Source of the DNA: Eubacterium sp. ER2
Lineage (GTDB): Bacteria; Bacillota; Clostridia; Lachnospirales; Lachnospiraceae
Direction of reading: 5' to 3'
Assembly (NCBI RefSeq): GCF_000765215.1
Contig: NZ_JPJE01000005.1
Span: 62,001 to 126,000, forward strand
DNA: 64,000 nucleotides
The notes beneath the pieces are model-generated. The model was given only the letters and a program-made list of their open reading frames with translations, was not told where the DNA came from and did no database searches. This document shows, piece after piece, positions 25,980-34,612 of the stretch. Position numbers and translations under genes: made by a program. Every line of letters starts with the position of its first letter. The stretch's first letter is position 1.

Positions 25980-26461
25980 TGAGTGCTGTTCAGGATATAC
26001 TGCTGAATTTTTTCTGCGCCTTTTTCGGGACCATAGGGTTCGCCGTCATGTTCAATGTGCCGAAGCGCTTCTATATCAGCTGCGGGACGACGGGAGCCAT
26101 GGGCTGGATCGTCTACTGCCTGGCCGTGGAACACGCCTCGGCGGCGGTGTCCTCCTTCTTCGGGGCGCTGGTAGTGGTGCTCATCTCGCGGATGCTGACT
26201 GTGCGGCTGAAATGCCCTATCACGATCTTCATGATCTCGGGTATTTTCCCCCTCGTGCCCGGGGCGGGCGTGTATTACACGGCCTACTACCTGGTGACAG
26301 GTCAGCTTGGGGAGGCGGCCCAGAGAGGGATCGGCGCGGTGAAGGTTGCCTTTGCCATCGTGCTCGGCATCGTATTTATCGTCTCCATCCCGAGAGAGTT
26401 TTTCCAGCCCCGGTACTGGAAAAAGCGGTGGAATCTGCACAAGGCATCTAAAGAGGCTTGA
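25976..26461 (+). CDS. ThrE_2/YjjB-type exporter subunit
   Basis: 161 aa; start overlaps the previous stop in ATGA (ATG 25976). It is a small integral membrane protein with about four to five helices and the family segment FPLVPGAGVYYTAYY. In two-gene systems the YjjP-like and YjjB-like proteins form one transporter, so this is the partner of the GNAT-fused protein. The basic C-terminus (RYWKKRWNLHK) would be cytoplasmic. Export of a small amino acid or dicarboxylate is inferred from family membership only. Confidence 0.9.
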   Translation: MMSAVQDILLNFFCAFFGTIGFAVMFNVPKRFYISCGTTGAMGWIVYCLAVEHASAAVSSFFGALVVVLISRMLTVRLKCPITIFMISGIFPLVPGAGVYYTAYYLVTGQLGEAAQRGIGAVKVAFAIVLGIVFIVSIPREFFQPRYWKKRWNLHKASKEA

Positions 26462-26478
26462 TTGTCATAAATTGCATG

Positions 26479-26487
26479 TGGTACAAT
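26479..26487 (+). promoter_or_regulatory. Extended -10 promoter of the sirtuin-gltX operon
   Basis: TG-G-TACAAT (TACAAT 26482-26487). TTGTCA at 26462 is too close (14 bp) for a standard spacer, so the extended -10 would carry recognition. Confidence 0.45.
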
Positions 26488-26548
26488 AAAAAAATAACAA
26501 GATCCTTTTGGGTCGTGGATCACAGAAGGTGAGAAGGAGGCGGAGACT

Positions 26549-27304
26549 ATGTCGGGTATTGCGGGAACCATTTACGAGATGCTCAAAGAGAGCAGATACA
26601 CGGTCGTGCTGAGCGGGCGGGCCATGTTGGAGGAGAGCGGCTATCCGGTCGTCAGGGACGGGGGAGAGTCCTATGCCATTGAGGAAAAGTATGGGTACTC
26701 CGCCGAGGAGATCTTTTCCAGCTCCTTTTTTTCTACCCGGAAGCAGCAGTTTTATGATTTTTATCGGAATGAACTCCTCCAGGCGGTGGACATACCGCCG
26801 GGAAAGGGGTATTATGAAATGGCCAGGCTGGAGGAGTCAGGCATCTTTCAGACCATCATAACAAGGAGGCTGTTCCACCTTCCAAGCAGGGCGGGCTGCA
26901 GCAATGTCATTGAGCTGCACGGCAGCATTTTCAGAAATTACTGTCCTCATTGCGGCAGAGAGTATCCTGTAGAATACATAAGGAACACGGACAGAATTCC
27001 CCTGTGCGAGACATGCGGGCAGGCGGTGCGGCCGGATGTCATCCTTTTCGGGGAGATGGTGGACAACCAGGTGATCACCCGGGCCGCCACCGAGATGCAG
27101 AAGGCGGATGTGCTCCTCGTTCTGGGGACGAACCTGAAATCCTTCCTGTGCAGCCAGCTTACCGGCTACTATGAAGGGGATAAACTGATCGTCATAGACG
27201 AAGAAGACCACTTCTCCAATAAGGACGCGGACATCTTCTGGCAGAGCCGGGTGGATGACGCACTGGGGGAAATCATTATAGAAATGGAGAGAGACAATGA
27301 GTAA
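26549..27304 (+). CDS. Divergent SIR2-family (sirtuin) protein
   Basis: 251 aa, AAGGAGG upstream. It has the overall sirtuin layout: N-terminal nucleotide strand, an ELHGS strand with the catalytic-position His124, and a zinc ribbon with CPHC (132-135) and CETC (153-156). The NAD-site motifs are strongly altered. The usual GAGxSxxSGIPDFR is [15 protein letters not shown] (22-36), and the usual TQNIDGLH is TRRLFHLP (105-112), so the conserved Asn and Asp of the catalytic pocket are absent. It may bind a different nucleotide or act without NAD hydrolysis. It overlaps the start of gltX by 8 bases and so is translationally coupled to it. Confidence 0.85.
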   Translation: MSGIAGTIYEMLKESRYTVVLSGRAMLEESGYPVVRDGGESYAIEEKYGYSAEEIFSSSFFSTRKQQFYDFYRNELLQAVDIPPGKGYYEMARLEESGIFQTIITRRLFHLPSRAGCSNVIELHGSIFRNYCPHCGREYPVEYIRNTDRIPLCETCGQAVRPDVILFGEMVDNQVITRAATEMQKADVLLVLGTNLKSFLCSQLTGYYEGDKLIVIDEEDHFSNKDADIFWQSRVDDALGEIIIEMERDNE

Positions 27305-28757
27305 AGTAAGAACAAGATTTGCACCAAGCCCCACAGGCAGGATGCATGTGGGCAATCTGAGAACTGCGCTGTACGCGTATCTGATCGCGAAACATGAGGG
27401 AGGAGATTTCATCCTCCGCATTGAGGATACAGATCAGGAGCGGTTCATGGAAGGGGCGCTGGAGATCATATACAGAACACTGGAGAAGACAGGACTTGTC
27501 CACGACGAGGGACCGGACAAGGACGGGGGCGTGGGCCCTTATGTCCAGAGTGAGAGAAATGCGACCGGCGTCTATCTGAAGTACGCGAAACAGCTCATCG
27601 AGCAGGGGGACGCCTACTACTGCTTCTGTGACAAGGAGAGACTGGAGTCTCTGCGCAGCAAGGTGTCTGAGACGGGAACAGAGATCGTGGTCTATGACAA
27701 GCACTGCCTCCATCTGAGCAAAGAGGAGATCGAGGCAAATCTGGCGGCCGGGAAGCCCTACGTGATCCGAATCAACATGCCGACAGAGGGGACTACCACT
27801 TTCCACGATGAGATCTACGGGGATATCACCGTACCCAACGAGGAGCTGGACGACATGATCCTGATCAAGTCCGACGGATATCCCACCTACAACTTTGCCA
27901 ACGTGGTGGACGACCACCTGATGGGGATCACCCATGTGGTCCGGGGAAATGAGTACCTGTCCTCCGCCCCCAAATACAACCGCATTTACGAGGCTTTCGG
28001 CTGGGATGTGCCGGTGTACGTGCACTGTCCTCTTATCACGGACGAGAATCACAAGAAGCTGAGCAAAAGGTGCGGTCACTCCTCTTACGAGGATCTGCTG
28101 GACCAGGGCTTTGTGTCAGAGGCCATCGTCAACTATGTGGCTCTTCTTGGCTGGTGCCCGGAGGGGACACAGGAGATCTTTTCCCTGGAGGAGCTGGTGG
28201 AGGCCTTTGACTACCGTCATATGAGCAAATCTCCGGCTGTATTCGACATTCAGAAGCTGAAATGGATGAACAGCGAGTACCTGAAGGCTATGGATTTTGA
28301 CAGATTTTATGAGATGGCAGAGCCCTACATCAAAGAGGTCATCACAAAAGACATAGATCTTAAGAAGATTGCCGCTCTTGTGAAGACAAGGATCGAGATC
28401 TTCCCGGATATCAGGGAACACATTGATTTCTTTGAGGAGCTGCCGGAGTACGACACCTCCATGTACTGCCATAAGAAGATGAAGACCAATGAGGAGACAT
28501 CTCTGGAAGTGCTGCGGGAGACGCTGCCGCTTCTTGAGAGACAGGAGGATTACAGCAACGACGCGCTCTACAATACGCTGAAGTCCTACGTGGATGAGAA
28601 GGGCGTCAAGATCGGCTATGTGATGTGGCCGCTGCGGACAGCCGTGTCCGGCAAGCAGAGCACTCCGGGAGGAGCCACAGAGATCATGGAGGTTCTGGGA
28701 AAAGAGGAGTCTCTGGCCCGTATCCGCAGAGGAATTGAAAAGCTGGAAGCGAGGTAG
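27297..28757 (+). CDS. gltX: Glutamate-tRNA ligase
   Basis: 486 aa class I aminoacyl-tRNA synthetase. The HIGH-equivalent is in [11 protein letters not shown] (about 11-21) and the KMSKS-equivalent is KLSKR (in [11 protein letters not shown]). The C-terminal alpha-helical anticodon-binding domain is complete. It charges tRNA-Glu (and in many Firmicutes tRNA-Gln, later amidated by GatCAB). It begins within the end of the sirtuin gene, and the helicase gene starts three bases after its stop. Confidence 0.97.
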   Translation: MSKVRTRFAPSPTGRMHVGNLRTALYAYLIAKHEGGDFILRIEDTDQERFMEGALEIIYRTLEKTGLVHDEGPDKDGGVGPYVQSERNATGVYLKYAKQLIEQGDAYYCFCDKERLESLRSKVSETGTEIVVYDKHCLHLSKEEIEANLAAGKPYVIRINMPTEGTTTFHDEIYGDITVPNEELDDMILIKSDGYPTYNFANVVDDHLMGITHVVRGNEYLSSAPKYNRIYEAFGWDVPVYVHCPLITDENHKKLSKRCGHSSYEDLLDQGFVSEAIVNYVALLGWCPEGTQEIFSLEELVEAFDYRHMSKSPAVFDIQKLKWMNSEYLKAMDFDRFYEMAEPYIKEVITKDIDLKKIAALVKTRIEIFPDIREHIDFFEELPEYDTSMYCHKKMKTNEETSLEVLRETLPLLERQEDYSNDALYNTLKSYVDEKGVKIGYVMWPLRTAVSGKQSTPGGATEIMEVLGKEESLARIRRGIEKLEAR

Positions 28758-28760
28758 AAA

Positions 28761-30623
28761 ATGCAGCTTAACAAGGCCCAGCAGGAGGCGGCCTGCCACA
28801 GGGAGGGACCCTGTATGGTCCTGGCGGGACCCGGCTCCGGCAAGACACTCACCATTGCGGCGAGGATTAAGTATTTAATAGAGAAATGCAGAGTAAGGCC
28901 AGAAGAAATTCTGGTCATTACTTTTACCAGATACGCGGCCCGGCAGATGAAGGAGCGGTTCGAGGGCCTTATGGCCGGCAGGAGGCTGCCCGTCACCTTC
29001 GGCACTTTTCACGGGATCTATTATGGCATCCTGAAGTGGGCCTACGGACTCACCTCAGCCAACATCCTGGCTGAGGAGGAGAAACGGGAGCTGCTGCGGC
29101 AGATCCTGACCCTGCCCCAGATGAGCCCGGACATGGAGATAGAGGACGAGAAGGACTATATGGAGAGGCTTCTCTCCGAGATGGGGAAGGTGAAGAACAG
29201 CGGGATCAGGCTTGCGGACTACGAGTCTCAGGTCAGCCCACGGCATTTCCAGGACATATGCAGGCTTTACGAGGCGAAGAAGAAGCAGATGAAAAAGATC
29301 GACTTTGACGACATGCTGCTCCTGTGCTGGAAGCTTTTTAAGACAAGGCCGGACATACTGGAGCGGTGGCAGAAGAAATTCCGCTACATCCTGGTGGATG
29401 AGTTCCAGGATGTGAACCGGGTTCAGTACGAGGTGCTCCGGATGCTGGCTCTGCCGGAGAACAATCTCTTTGTGGTGGGGGACGACGACCAGTCCATCTA
29501 TCAGTTCCGGGGCGCCAGGCCGGGGATCATGCTGGGCTTTCCAAAGGATTATCCGGGGACAAGGAAAATCCTTCTGGATGTGAACTACCGGTGTACCTCC
29601 TACATCCTGAAGGGGGCGGTCCGGGTCATTGAGCACAACAAAAAGCGGTATCCAAAGAAGCTGTGCACAGTCAAGGAGAAGGGGGCGCCGGTCCATGTCC
29701 AGGAGGTGAGGGATCCCACGGAGGAGGCAAGGTACATTATCTTTGCCATACAGAAGAGGATGGAGGAGGGAGTGGCCATAAAAGACATGGCTGTTCTCTT
29801 CCGGACCAACATGGACGCCGGCATCCTGGCGGGACAGCTGATGGAGCGGCGGCTGCCCTTTTCCATGCGGGACTATGTGCGCAATGTGTTCGAGCACTTC
29901 ATCGGGAGAAATATCCGCAGCTACATGGAGCTGGCCTGCGGGAAGCGGGACAGGAAATATTTCCTGGATATCGCCAACTGCCCCAAGCGCTATATCAGCC
30001 GGGAGAGCATGGAGAGGGGAGACGTCTCCTTTGAGGACCTGCGGAAGTTCTACTGTGATAAGGACTGGATGCAGGACCGCATCGACCAGTTTGAGTGGGA
30101 TATCCGGATGATGGAGCGAAAGACTCCCTATGCGGCTGTCCAGTACATCCGCAAGAGGATCGGGTACGACGACTACCTCCGGGAGTGGGCGAAGGCCCGG
30201 CGCACAGGGGAGGAGGAGCTCTTCGAGATATTGGAGCAGATCCAGGAAAGCACAAAGGATTTCCAGACAATGGAGGAGTGGTTCCGCTATACCGACGAAT
30301 ACGGGAGAAATCTGCGGGAGCAGCAGAGGCAAAGGAGCGATGAGCGCCGCGAGGGCATTTCCCTCATGACCATGCACAGCGCCAAAGGGCTGGAGTTTGA
30401 CACGGTTTTTATCCTGGGCGCCAACGAGGGCGTGACTCCCTACCGGAAGGCAAAGCTTGAGGAGGAGCTTGAGGAGGAGAGGCGGATGTTCTACGTGGCC
30501 ATGACAAGGGCCAGGGAGAAGCTGGTCATCACCTACGTGAAGACAAAAAACGGAAAGGACGCGGATTCTTCCCGGTTCGTGGAGGAGCTTCTGCTTCGCC
30601 GAAAAAAGAAGAAGGACGCCTAG
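28761..30623 (+). CDS. UvrD/Rep-family superfamily 1 DNA helicase
   Basis: 620 aa. Q-motif LNKAQQEAA, Walker A GPGSGKT (about 21-27), motif II VDEFQDVNR, motif III VGDDDQSIYQFRGA, motif V TMHSAKGLEFD and motif VI VAMTRAREKL are all present, so an active ATP-dependent 3'-5' helicase is expected. It is shorter than UvrD/PcrA (about 720 aa) and lacks the extended C-terminal tail; the end is RRKKKKDA. It might be a repair or recombination helicase distinct from PcrA. The Lys-coding 3' end doubles as the T-run of a terminator for the convergent gene. Confidence 0.93.
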   Translation: MQLNKAQQEAACHREGPCMVLAGPGSGKTLTIAARIKYLIEKCRVRPEEILVITFTRYAARQMKERFEGLMAGRRLPVTFGTFHGIYYGILKWAYGLTSANILAEEEKRELLRQILTLPQMSPDMEIEDEKDYMERLLSEMGKVKNSGIRLADYESQVSPRHFQDICRLYEAKKKQMKKIDFDDMLLLCWKLFKTRPDILERWQKKFRYILVDEFQDVNRVQYEVLRMLALPENNLFVVGDDDQSIYQFRGARPGIMLGFPKDYPGTRKILLDVNYRCTSYILKGAVRVIEHNKKRYPKKLCTVKEKGAPVHVQEVRDPTEEARYIIFAIQKRMEEGVAIKDMAVLFRTNMDAGILAGQLMERRLPFSMRDYVRNVFEHFIGRNIRSYMELACGKRDRKYFLDIANCPKRYISRESMERGDVSFEDLRKFYCDKDWMQDRIDQFEWDIRMMERKTPYAAVQYIRKRIGYDDYLREWAKARRTGEEELFEILEQIQESTKDFQTMEEWFRYTDEYGRNLREQQRQRSDERREGISLMTMHSAKGLEFDTVFILGANEGVTPYRKAKLEEELEEERRMFYVAMTRAREKLVITYVKTKNGKDADSSRFVEELLLRRKKKKDA

Positions 30624-30632
30624 AAGGCGTCC
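30600..30632 (-). terminator. Minus-strand terminator inside the helicase 3' end
   Basis: GGACGCC (30614-30620) and GGCGTCC (30626-30632) form a 7-bp hairpin whose loop holds the overlapping stop codons of both convergent genes. Read on the minus strand it is followed by TTCTTCTTTTTTC, which on the plus strand encodes the helicase lysine cluster. Confidence 0.7.
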
Positions 30633-30919
30633 AGATCTTCCTCGAATTCCTGCTCGTCCAGCCACTCGTCAAAGGCGTCGGCTGCGATTTCGTACTCCTC
30701 ATCGTCCTCGATGTTCTCCAAATCCGGATTTTCCGGGTCTGTCTCAATGTAGCGGTAGATGTACACATCCCCCTCTTCTTCCCCGTTTTCATCCAGCGGA
30801 AGGAGAGCGATGTACTGACGTCCGCCTGCCTCGTAGATGGTGAGGACGGCACACTCAAGCACTTCGTCGTTGTCCAGTGTCAGTGTTACCGTGATCTCTT
30901 CATTCTGCTGTTCTCTCAT
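30620..30919 (-). CDS. DUF1292 domain-containing protein
   Basis: 99 aa from ATG 30919 (MREQQNEEI), which sits 9 bases after AAGGAG; an ATG at 30925 is closer and less likely. It is a strongly acidic protein with the DUF1292 pattern: TLTLDNDEVLECAVLTIYE, then YIALLPLDE, then an Asp/Glu-rich C-terminus. DUF1292 proteins (YrzB-like) are common small Firmicute proteins of unknown function. Its stop overlaps the helicase stop by three bases in convergent orientation. Confidence 0.88.
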   Translation of the reverse strand: MREQQNEEITVTLTLDNDEVLECAVLTIYEAGGRQYIALLPLDENGEEEGDVYIYRYIETDPENPDLENIEDDEEYEIAADAFDEWLDEQEFEEDLDAF

Positions 30920-31111
30920 GATCATTTTCTCCTTTTGCTTTTTCCTGTTTTCAGAGAGTTCCTCTGTCTTTACTCTACCAGAGAGCGGCTGCAAAAGCAA
31001 GACATATCACGAGACATATCCGTGCGATACGGGACTGGTCAAACGGTGTAAAATGTTGTAAAATACTAACTAAGTATGAAATCAAAGCGATGACATTAAG
31101 GAGGAGCATAT

Positions 31112-32131
31112 ATGAAAAACCGAAAGTTCATGGCTGTCCTTGCCATGATCCTTGTCTGTGTCCTGTCGGCGGCAGGCTGCAAGAAGAATGTGGGAAGTCC
31201 GGAGGACAACCCGGTGCAGGAGGAAGACGAAGACGGGGAGGAAGAGGACGGACAGGCTGAGGAGGAAGGATATACATTTGGCTTCAGCGCCATTGACATG
31301 GAAAATCCTTATTTTATCACTCTGGAGAATTCCATCCGGGAGGCCCTGACAGAGAGAGGAGATGAGCTGATCACCATGGATCCGGGAACCGACGCGGACA
31401 CCCAGGCGTCCCAGATCCAGCAGATGATCGATGACGGAATAGACGCCATTTTCTTAAGCCCTGTGAACTGGGAGAGCATCACACCCTCCCTGCAGGCTCT
31501 TAAGGAGGCCGGGGTGAAGATCATCAATGTGGACACCCAGGTGAAGGAGATGGATTATGTGGACGCCTACGTGGGGTCAGACAATGTGGAGGCAGGCCGG
31601 ATCTGCGGACAGGCCCTGCTGGAGCGCTGCCCGGAGGGCGGGAAGGTGCTGATCCTGGAATGCCCCACCCAGAACTCCATCAATGACAGGATCACCGGCT
31701 TTGAGGAGGTTATCTCCAATGCGGATCCGGGCTTTGAGGTTGTGGCCCGGGAGAACACGGACGGGAAATTTGAGAAATCCCTCGAGGTGGCGCAGTCTGC
31801 CCTGGAGGAGCACCCGGATGTGACCGCCATCATGTGCGGCAACGATCAGATCGCCGTTGGAGCCCAGACCGCAGTCAATCTGCTGGGGCTGGACAATGTG
31901 ATCATCTACGGCGTGGACGGTTCCCCGGATATTAAAAAGGAGCTTTTGAAATCCGACACACAGATTGCCGGCACGGCCGCCCAGTCCCCCATCAATATGG
32001 GAAAGACAGCTGTGGAGGTGGCTCTGGCGATCCTGAACGGTGAGGACTATGAGAAGGAAAACTATGTGGAGATCATTGACATGATCACAAAGGACAACGT
32101 GGAAATGTATGGAGCAGACGGCTGGCAGTAG
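31112..32131 (+). CDS. Sugar-binding periplasmic-type lipoprotein (RbsB/Mgl-like), orphan
   Basis: 339 aa. Lipoprotein signal with lipobox LSAAGC (Cys at about 23), then a very acidic Glu/Asp linker (about 30-52), then a type I periplasmic-binding fold: FGFSAIDMENPYF at the N-terminus, QIQQMIDDGIDAIFLSPVN and VDTQV segments, and IMCGNDQIAVGA in the second lobe. Homologues bind ribose, galactose or other monosaccharides. No ATPase or permease of a sugar ABC transporter is adjacent, so it may serve a distant transporter or act as a sensor. The next gene is a GH13-like protein. Confidence 0.9.
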   Translation: MKNRKFMAVLAMILVCVLSAAGCKKNVGSPEDNPVQEEDEDGEEEDGQAEEEGYTFGFSAIDMENPYFITLENSIREALTERGDELITMDPGTDADTQASQIQQMIDDGIDAIFLSPVNWESITPSLQALKEAGVKIINVDTQVKEMDYVDAYVGSDNVEAGRICGQALLERCPEGGKVLILECPTQNSINDRITGFEEVISNADPGFEVVARENTDGKFEKSLEVAQSALEEHPDVTAIMCGNDQIAVGAQTAVNLLGLDNVIIYGVDGSPDIKKELLKSDTQIAGTAAQSPINMGKTAVEVALAILNGEDYEKENYVEIIDMITKDNVEMYGADGWQ

Positions 32132-32152
32132 AGGCAGCAGGAAGGATGGACA

Positions 32153-33856
32153 ATGACAAAAAAAGAGGGGAAACCTTTGCCGCTTGGGGCGGAGGTACGA
32201 GAGAACAAGGTTAATTTCGCGGTGGAGGCGCCGCCGGAGAAGACGTGTGAGCTCCTGCTCTACAAAAAGGGAGAAAAAGAGCCTGCACTGTGCTTTGACA
32301 TGCCCCGAAGGGAGGAGACGGGGGCCGTGCGTTTTCTGGCTCTGGAGGATTTCCCGGCGCAGGAGTACGAGTACTGCTACCGGATCGGAGAGGAGATGAT
32401 CGTGGATCCCTATGCCAGGAAGCTTTCCGGGACAGAGAAGTTTCACGAGACGCTGGATGACACCGCTCAGACGAGGCGACCGGTCCGGGGCGTCCTCTAT
32501 GTGGACGACTACGACTGGGAGGGGGATAAGCGGCCCTGCATACCCATGCACAGAGTGGTGGCCTACAGTCTCCATGTGAGAGGGTTTACAAAACACGCGT
32601 CTTCCCGCGTAAAGCACAAGGGCACCTTTGCCGGCGTTGTGGAGAAGATCCCCTACATGCTGGAGCTGGGGATCAACCAGATCCACTGCATGCCGGTGTA
32701 CGAGTTTATGCCCTCCCCCAAGTACGTAAACTACTGGGGCTATGGCCCTGGCTGCTATTTTGCGCCCAAGGCGGCCTACGCGGCGGGGGACCCGGTGACT
32801 GAGCTGAAGGACATGGTCAAGACCTGCCATAAGGCGGGAATCGAGGTGATCCTGGAGATGCCATTTGAGGGGAACACGCCCAGGATCCTTATGGAAGCCT
32901 GTCTGCGCCACTATATGCTGGAGTACCACGTGGACGGTTTCATCCTCAATCCTGACGTGACTCCTGTGGAAGGAGTGTACAGCGACCCCATGCTGCGGGG
33001 CCTGAAGCTCTTAAAGCACCAGACCGGATTTCAGAATGTGATGCGCCGTTTCCTGAAGGGGGACGAGGGGATGGTGGGCGATGTGATCTACTGGCTTCGC
33101 CGTCAGGCAGGCGCGGAAGGGTTCTACAATTATATCGCCAACCAGAACGGGTTTACCCTGAACGACCTTGTCTCCTACGACGCCAAGCACAATGAGGCCA
33201 ACGGTGAGAACAACCAGGATGGACCGGACTACAATTACAGCTGGAACTGCGGGGCGGAGGGCCCAAGCAGGAAAAAGGCGGTCATGGCCCTCCGGGAGGG
33301 GCAGAGAAGGAACGCCTTCTTCCTCGTGCTGCTGGCTCAGGGAACTCCCTGCATTCTGGCCGGCGATGAGTTCGCCAACACCCAGAAGGGGAACAACAAC
33401 GCCTACTGTCAGGACAATCCCACAGGCTGGCTGGACTGGAGCCGCCTGGAGCGTGAGAAAAAGCTCTTCTCCTTTGTGAAGGAGCTGATCGCCCTGCGCA
33501 AAGCCCACCCGGTGCTCTCCCAGGAGAAGGAGCTGCTGGGCATGGATCAGATCAGCTGCGGCGTGCCCGATGTTTCCTACCACGGCGCCTACGCATGGCA
33601 GACCCCGTCGGAGGTGTCCAGTCGCCAGCTGGGAGTCTATTACTGCGGCAAGATGGCCGGAGATGAGGACTGCTTTGTGGCCTACAATATGCACTGGCTG
33701 GAGCATGAGTTTGCCCTTCCGGCCCTCCCAAAAGGGAAGAAGTGGTATCTGGTCGCGGACACAAAGGAGGGCATCCTGGCGGAGGAGGAGCCGCTGGAAA
33801 ACCAGAGGGAGGCGCTTCTCAAAGACAGGACCATCGCCGTCTTCACAGGGCGGTAG
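32153..33856 (+). CDS. GH13/GlgX-like protein lacking catalytic residues (probable pseudoenzyme)
   Basis: 567 aa. The N-terminus is a CBM48-like beta domain (NKVNFAVEAP ... CELLLYKKG), followed by an alpha-amylase-type barrel closest to glycogen debranching enzymes: WGYGPGCYFAP and GFTLNDLVSYDAKHNEANGE are clearly GlgX-like. The catalytic regions are degraded. Region I reads VILEMPFEG in place of VILDVVYNH. The nucleophile position of VDGFRFD is Asn266 (VDGFILNP). The HD of AHDGFTL is Gln331-Asn332. The segment carrying the acid/base Glu is largely missing. It probably binds glucan without cleaving it. It follows the sugar-binding lipoprotein by 21 bp. Confidence 0.85.
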   Translation: MTKKEGKPLPLGAEVRENKVNFAVEAPPEKTCELLLYKKGEKEPALCFDMPRREETGAVRFLALEDFPAQEYEYCYRIGEEMIVDPYARKLSGTEKFHETLDDTAQTRRPVRGVLYVDDYDWEGDKRPCIPMHRVVAYSLHVRGFTKHASSRVKHKGTFAGVVEKIPYMLELGINQIHCMPVYEFMPSPKYVNYWGYGPGCYFAPKAAYAAGDPVTELKDMVKTCHKAGIEVILEMPFEGNTPRILMEACLRHYMLEYHVDGFILNPDVTPVEGVYSDPMLRGLKLLKHQTGFQNVMRRFLKGDEGMVGDVIYWLRRQAGAEGFYNYIANQNGFTLNDLVSYDAKHNEANGENNQDGPDYNYSWNCGAEGPSRKKAVMALREGQRRNAFFLVLLAQGTPCILAGDEFANTQKGNNNAYCQDNPTGWLDWSRLEREKKLFSFVKELIALRKAHPVLSQEKELLGMDQISCGVPDVSYHGAYAWQTPSEVSSRQLGVYYCGKMAGDEDCFVAYNMHWLEHEFALPALPKGKKWYLVADTKEGILAEEEPLENQREALLKDRTIAVFTGR

Positions 33857-33859
33857 GAG

Positions 33860-34549
33860 ATGGAGAGGACAAAGATCAAGGAGCTTCTCCGGGCGCTGCT
33901 TCAGAGAGCCTCTGTGTTTGACTCCTTTTCTCTGAAGTGTGTTGCCATCCTCTGCATGGCGGCGGATCATACGGGGAGGATACTTTTTCCCGGGGAGGAA
34001 AATCTGATCCGCATCGGAAGGCTGGCCTTTCCCATATTTGCCTTTCTTTTGGCGGAGGGATTTTTCCATACAAGGGATAGATACAGATATCTTGCAAGAC
34101 TGGGGATCTTCGCACTTTTGTCGGAAATCCCCTTTGATCTGGCCTTTTTCCAGACAGTCTGGTATCCCCAGAGGCAGAATGTGTTTTTTACCCTCTTTAT
34201 CAGCGTGGCTCTGATGGCGGTGCTGGAGCGCAGCAGAGAGTGGCCGGAGCGCATCCTGGAGATCTTTATCGCTATGTGGTTTGCGGAGGCTCTCAGAGCG
34301 GACTACGGCTTTCGGGGCGTCCTACTTGTGCTGATCTTCTATATAGGGAGGGCGAGGCCCTGGGCCGGCCTGGCCCTGGCCGGCGCCTGGAATTTCCTGT
34401 GGCAGTCGGCGGTGCAGCGCTTCGGGGCGCTGGCTGTGATCCCCATTGCTCTCTACAACGGGAAAAAGGGCCGTGGCATGAAATATTTTTTCTATATATT
34501 TTACCCGGCCCACCTGCTCCTGCTCTGCCTGATCAGGTATGTGCGGTGA
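33860..34549 (+). CDS. TraX family membrane protein
   Basis: 229 aa, with about seven hydrophobic segments. The N-terminal DSFSLKCVAILCMAADHTGRIL segment and RIGRLAFPIFAFLLAEGFFHT match the TraX family, named after the F-plasmid pilin acetylase but common on Firmicute chromosomes. In that family the conserved Asp-His pair and Arg are thought to take part in acyl transfer. No conjugation genes are nearby, so a chromosomal housekeeping role such as acylation of a surface component is more likely. It starts three bases after the GH13-like gene. Confidence 0.88.
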   Translation: MERTKIKELLRALLQRASVFDSFSLKCVAILCMAADHTGRILFPGEENLIRIGRLAFPIFAFLLAEGFFHTRDRYRYLARLGIFALLSEIPFDLAFFQTVWYPQRQNVFFTLFISVALMAVLERSREWPERILEIFIAMWFAEALRADYGFRGVLLVLIFYIGRARPWAGLALAGAWNFLWQSAVQRFGALAVIPIALYNGKKGRGMKYFFYIFYPAHLLLLCLIRYVR

Positions 34550-34555
34550 CAGGGG

Positions 34556-34602
34556 CGGAAGTATTGTGAAGACGGAAGTATTGTGAAGACGGAAGTATTT
34601 TG
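34556..34602 (+). repeat. Short tandem repeat, 17-bp unit
   Basis: The unit CGGAAGTATTGTGAAGA occurs twice exactly (34556-34572, 34573-34589), then a partial third copy up to about 34602. It fills the gap before the DUF5662 start. Confidence 0.85.
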
Positions 34603-34612
34603 AGAAGGAAGT

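Noticed and set aside
29055-30665. A 536-aa open frame opposite the helicase gene
   Set aside because: Composition typical of an antisense shadow (Leu/His/Pro-rich), and all helicase motifs are on the plus strand.
31577-32929. A 450-aa minus-strand frame spanning the sugar-binding protein and GH13 genes
   Set aside because: It crosses an intergenic gap and a ribosome site of the plus-strand genes and shows no recognisable domain.
33860-34549. Conjugative element suggested by a TraX-like gene
   Set aside because: TraX homologues are common on Firmicute chromosomes, and no relaxase, type IV secretion gene, integrase or attachment site is nearby.
34556-34602. CRISPR-like array
   Set aside because: The repeats are contiguous with no spacers and only 17 bp long.
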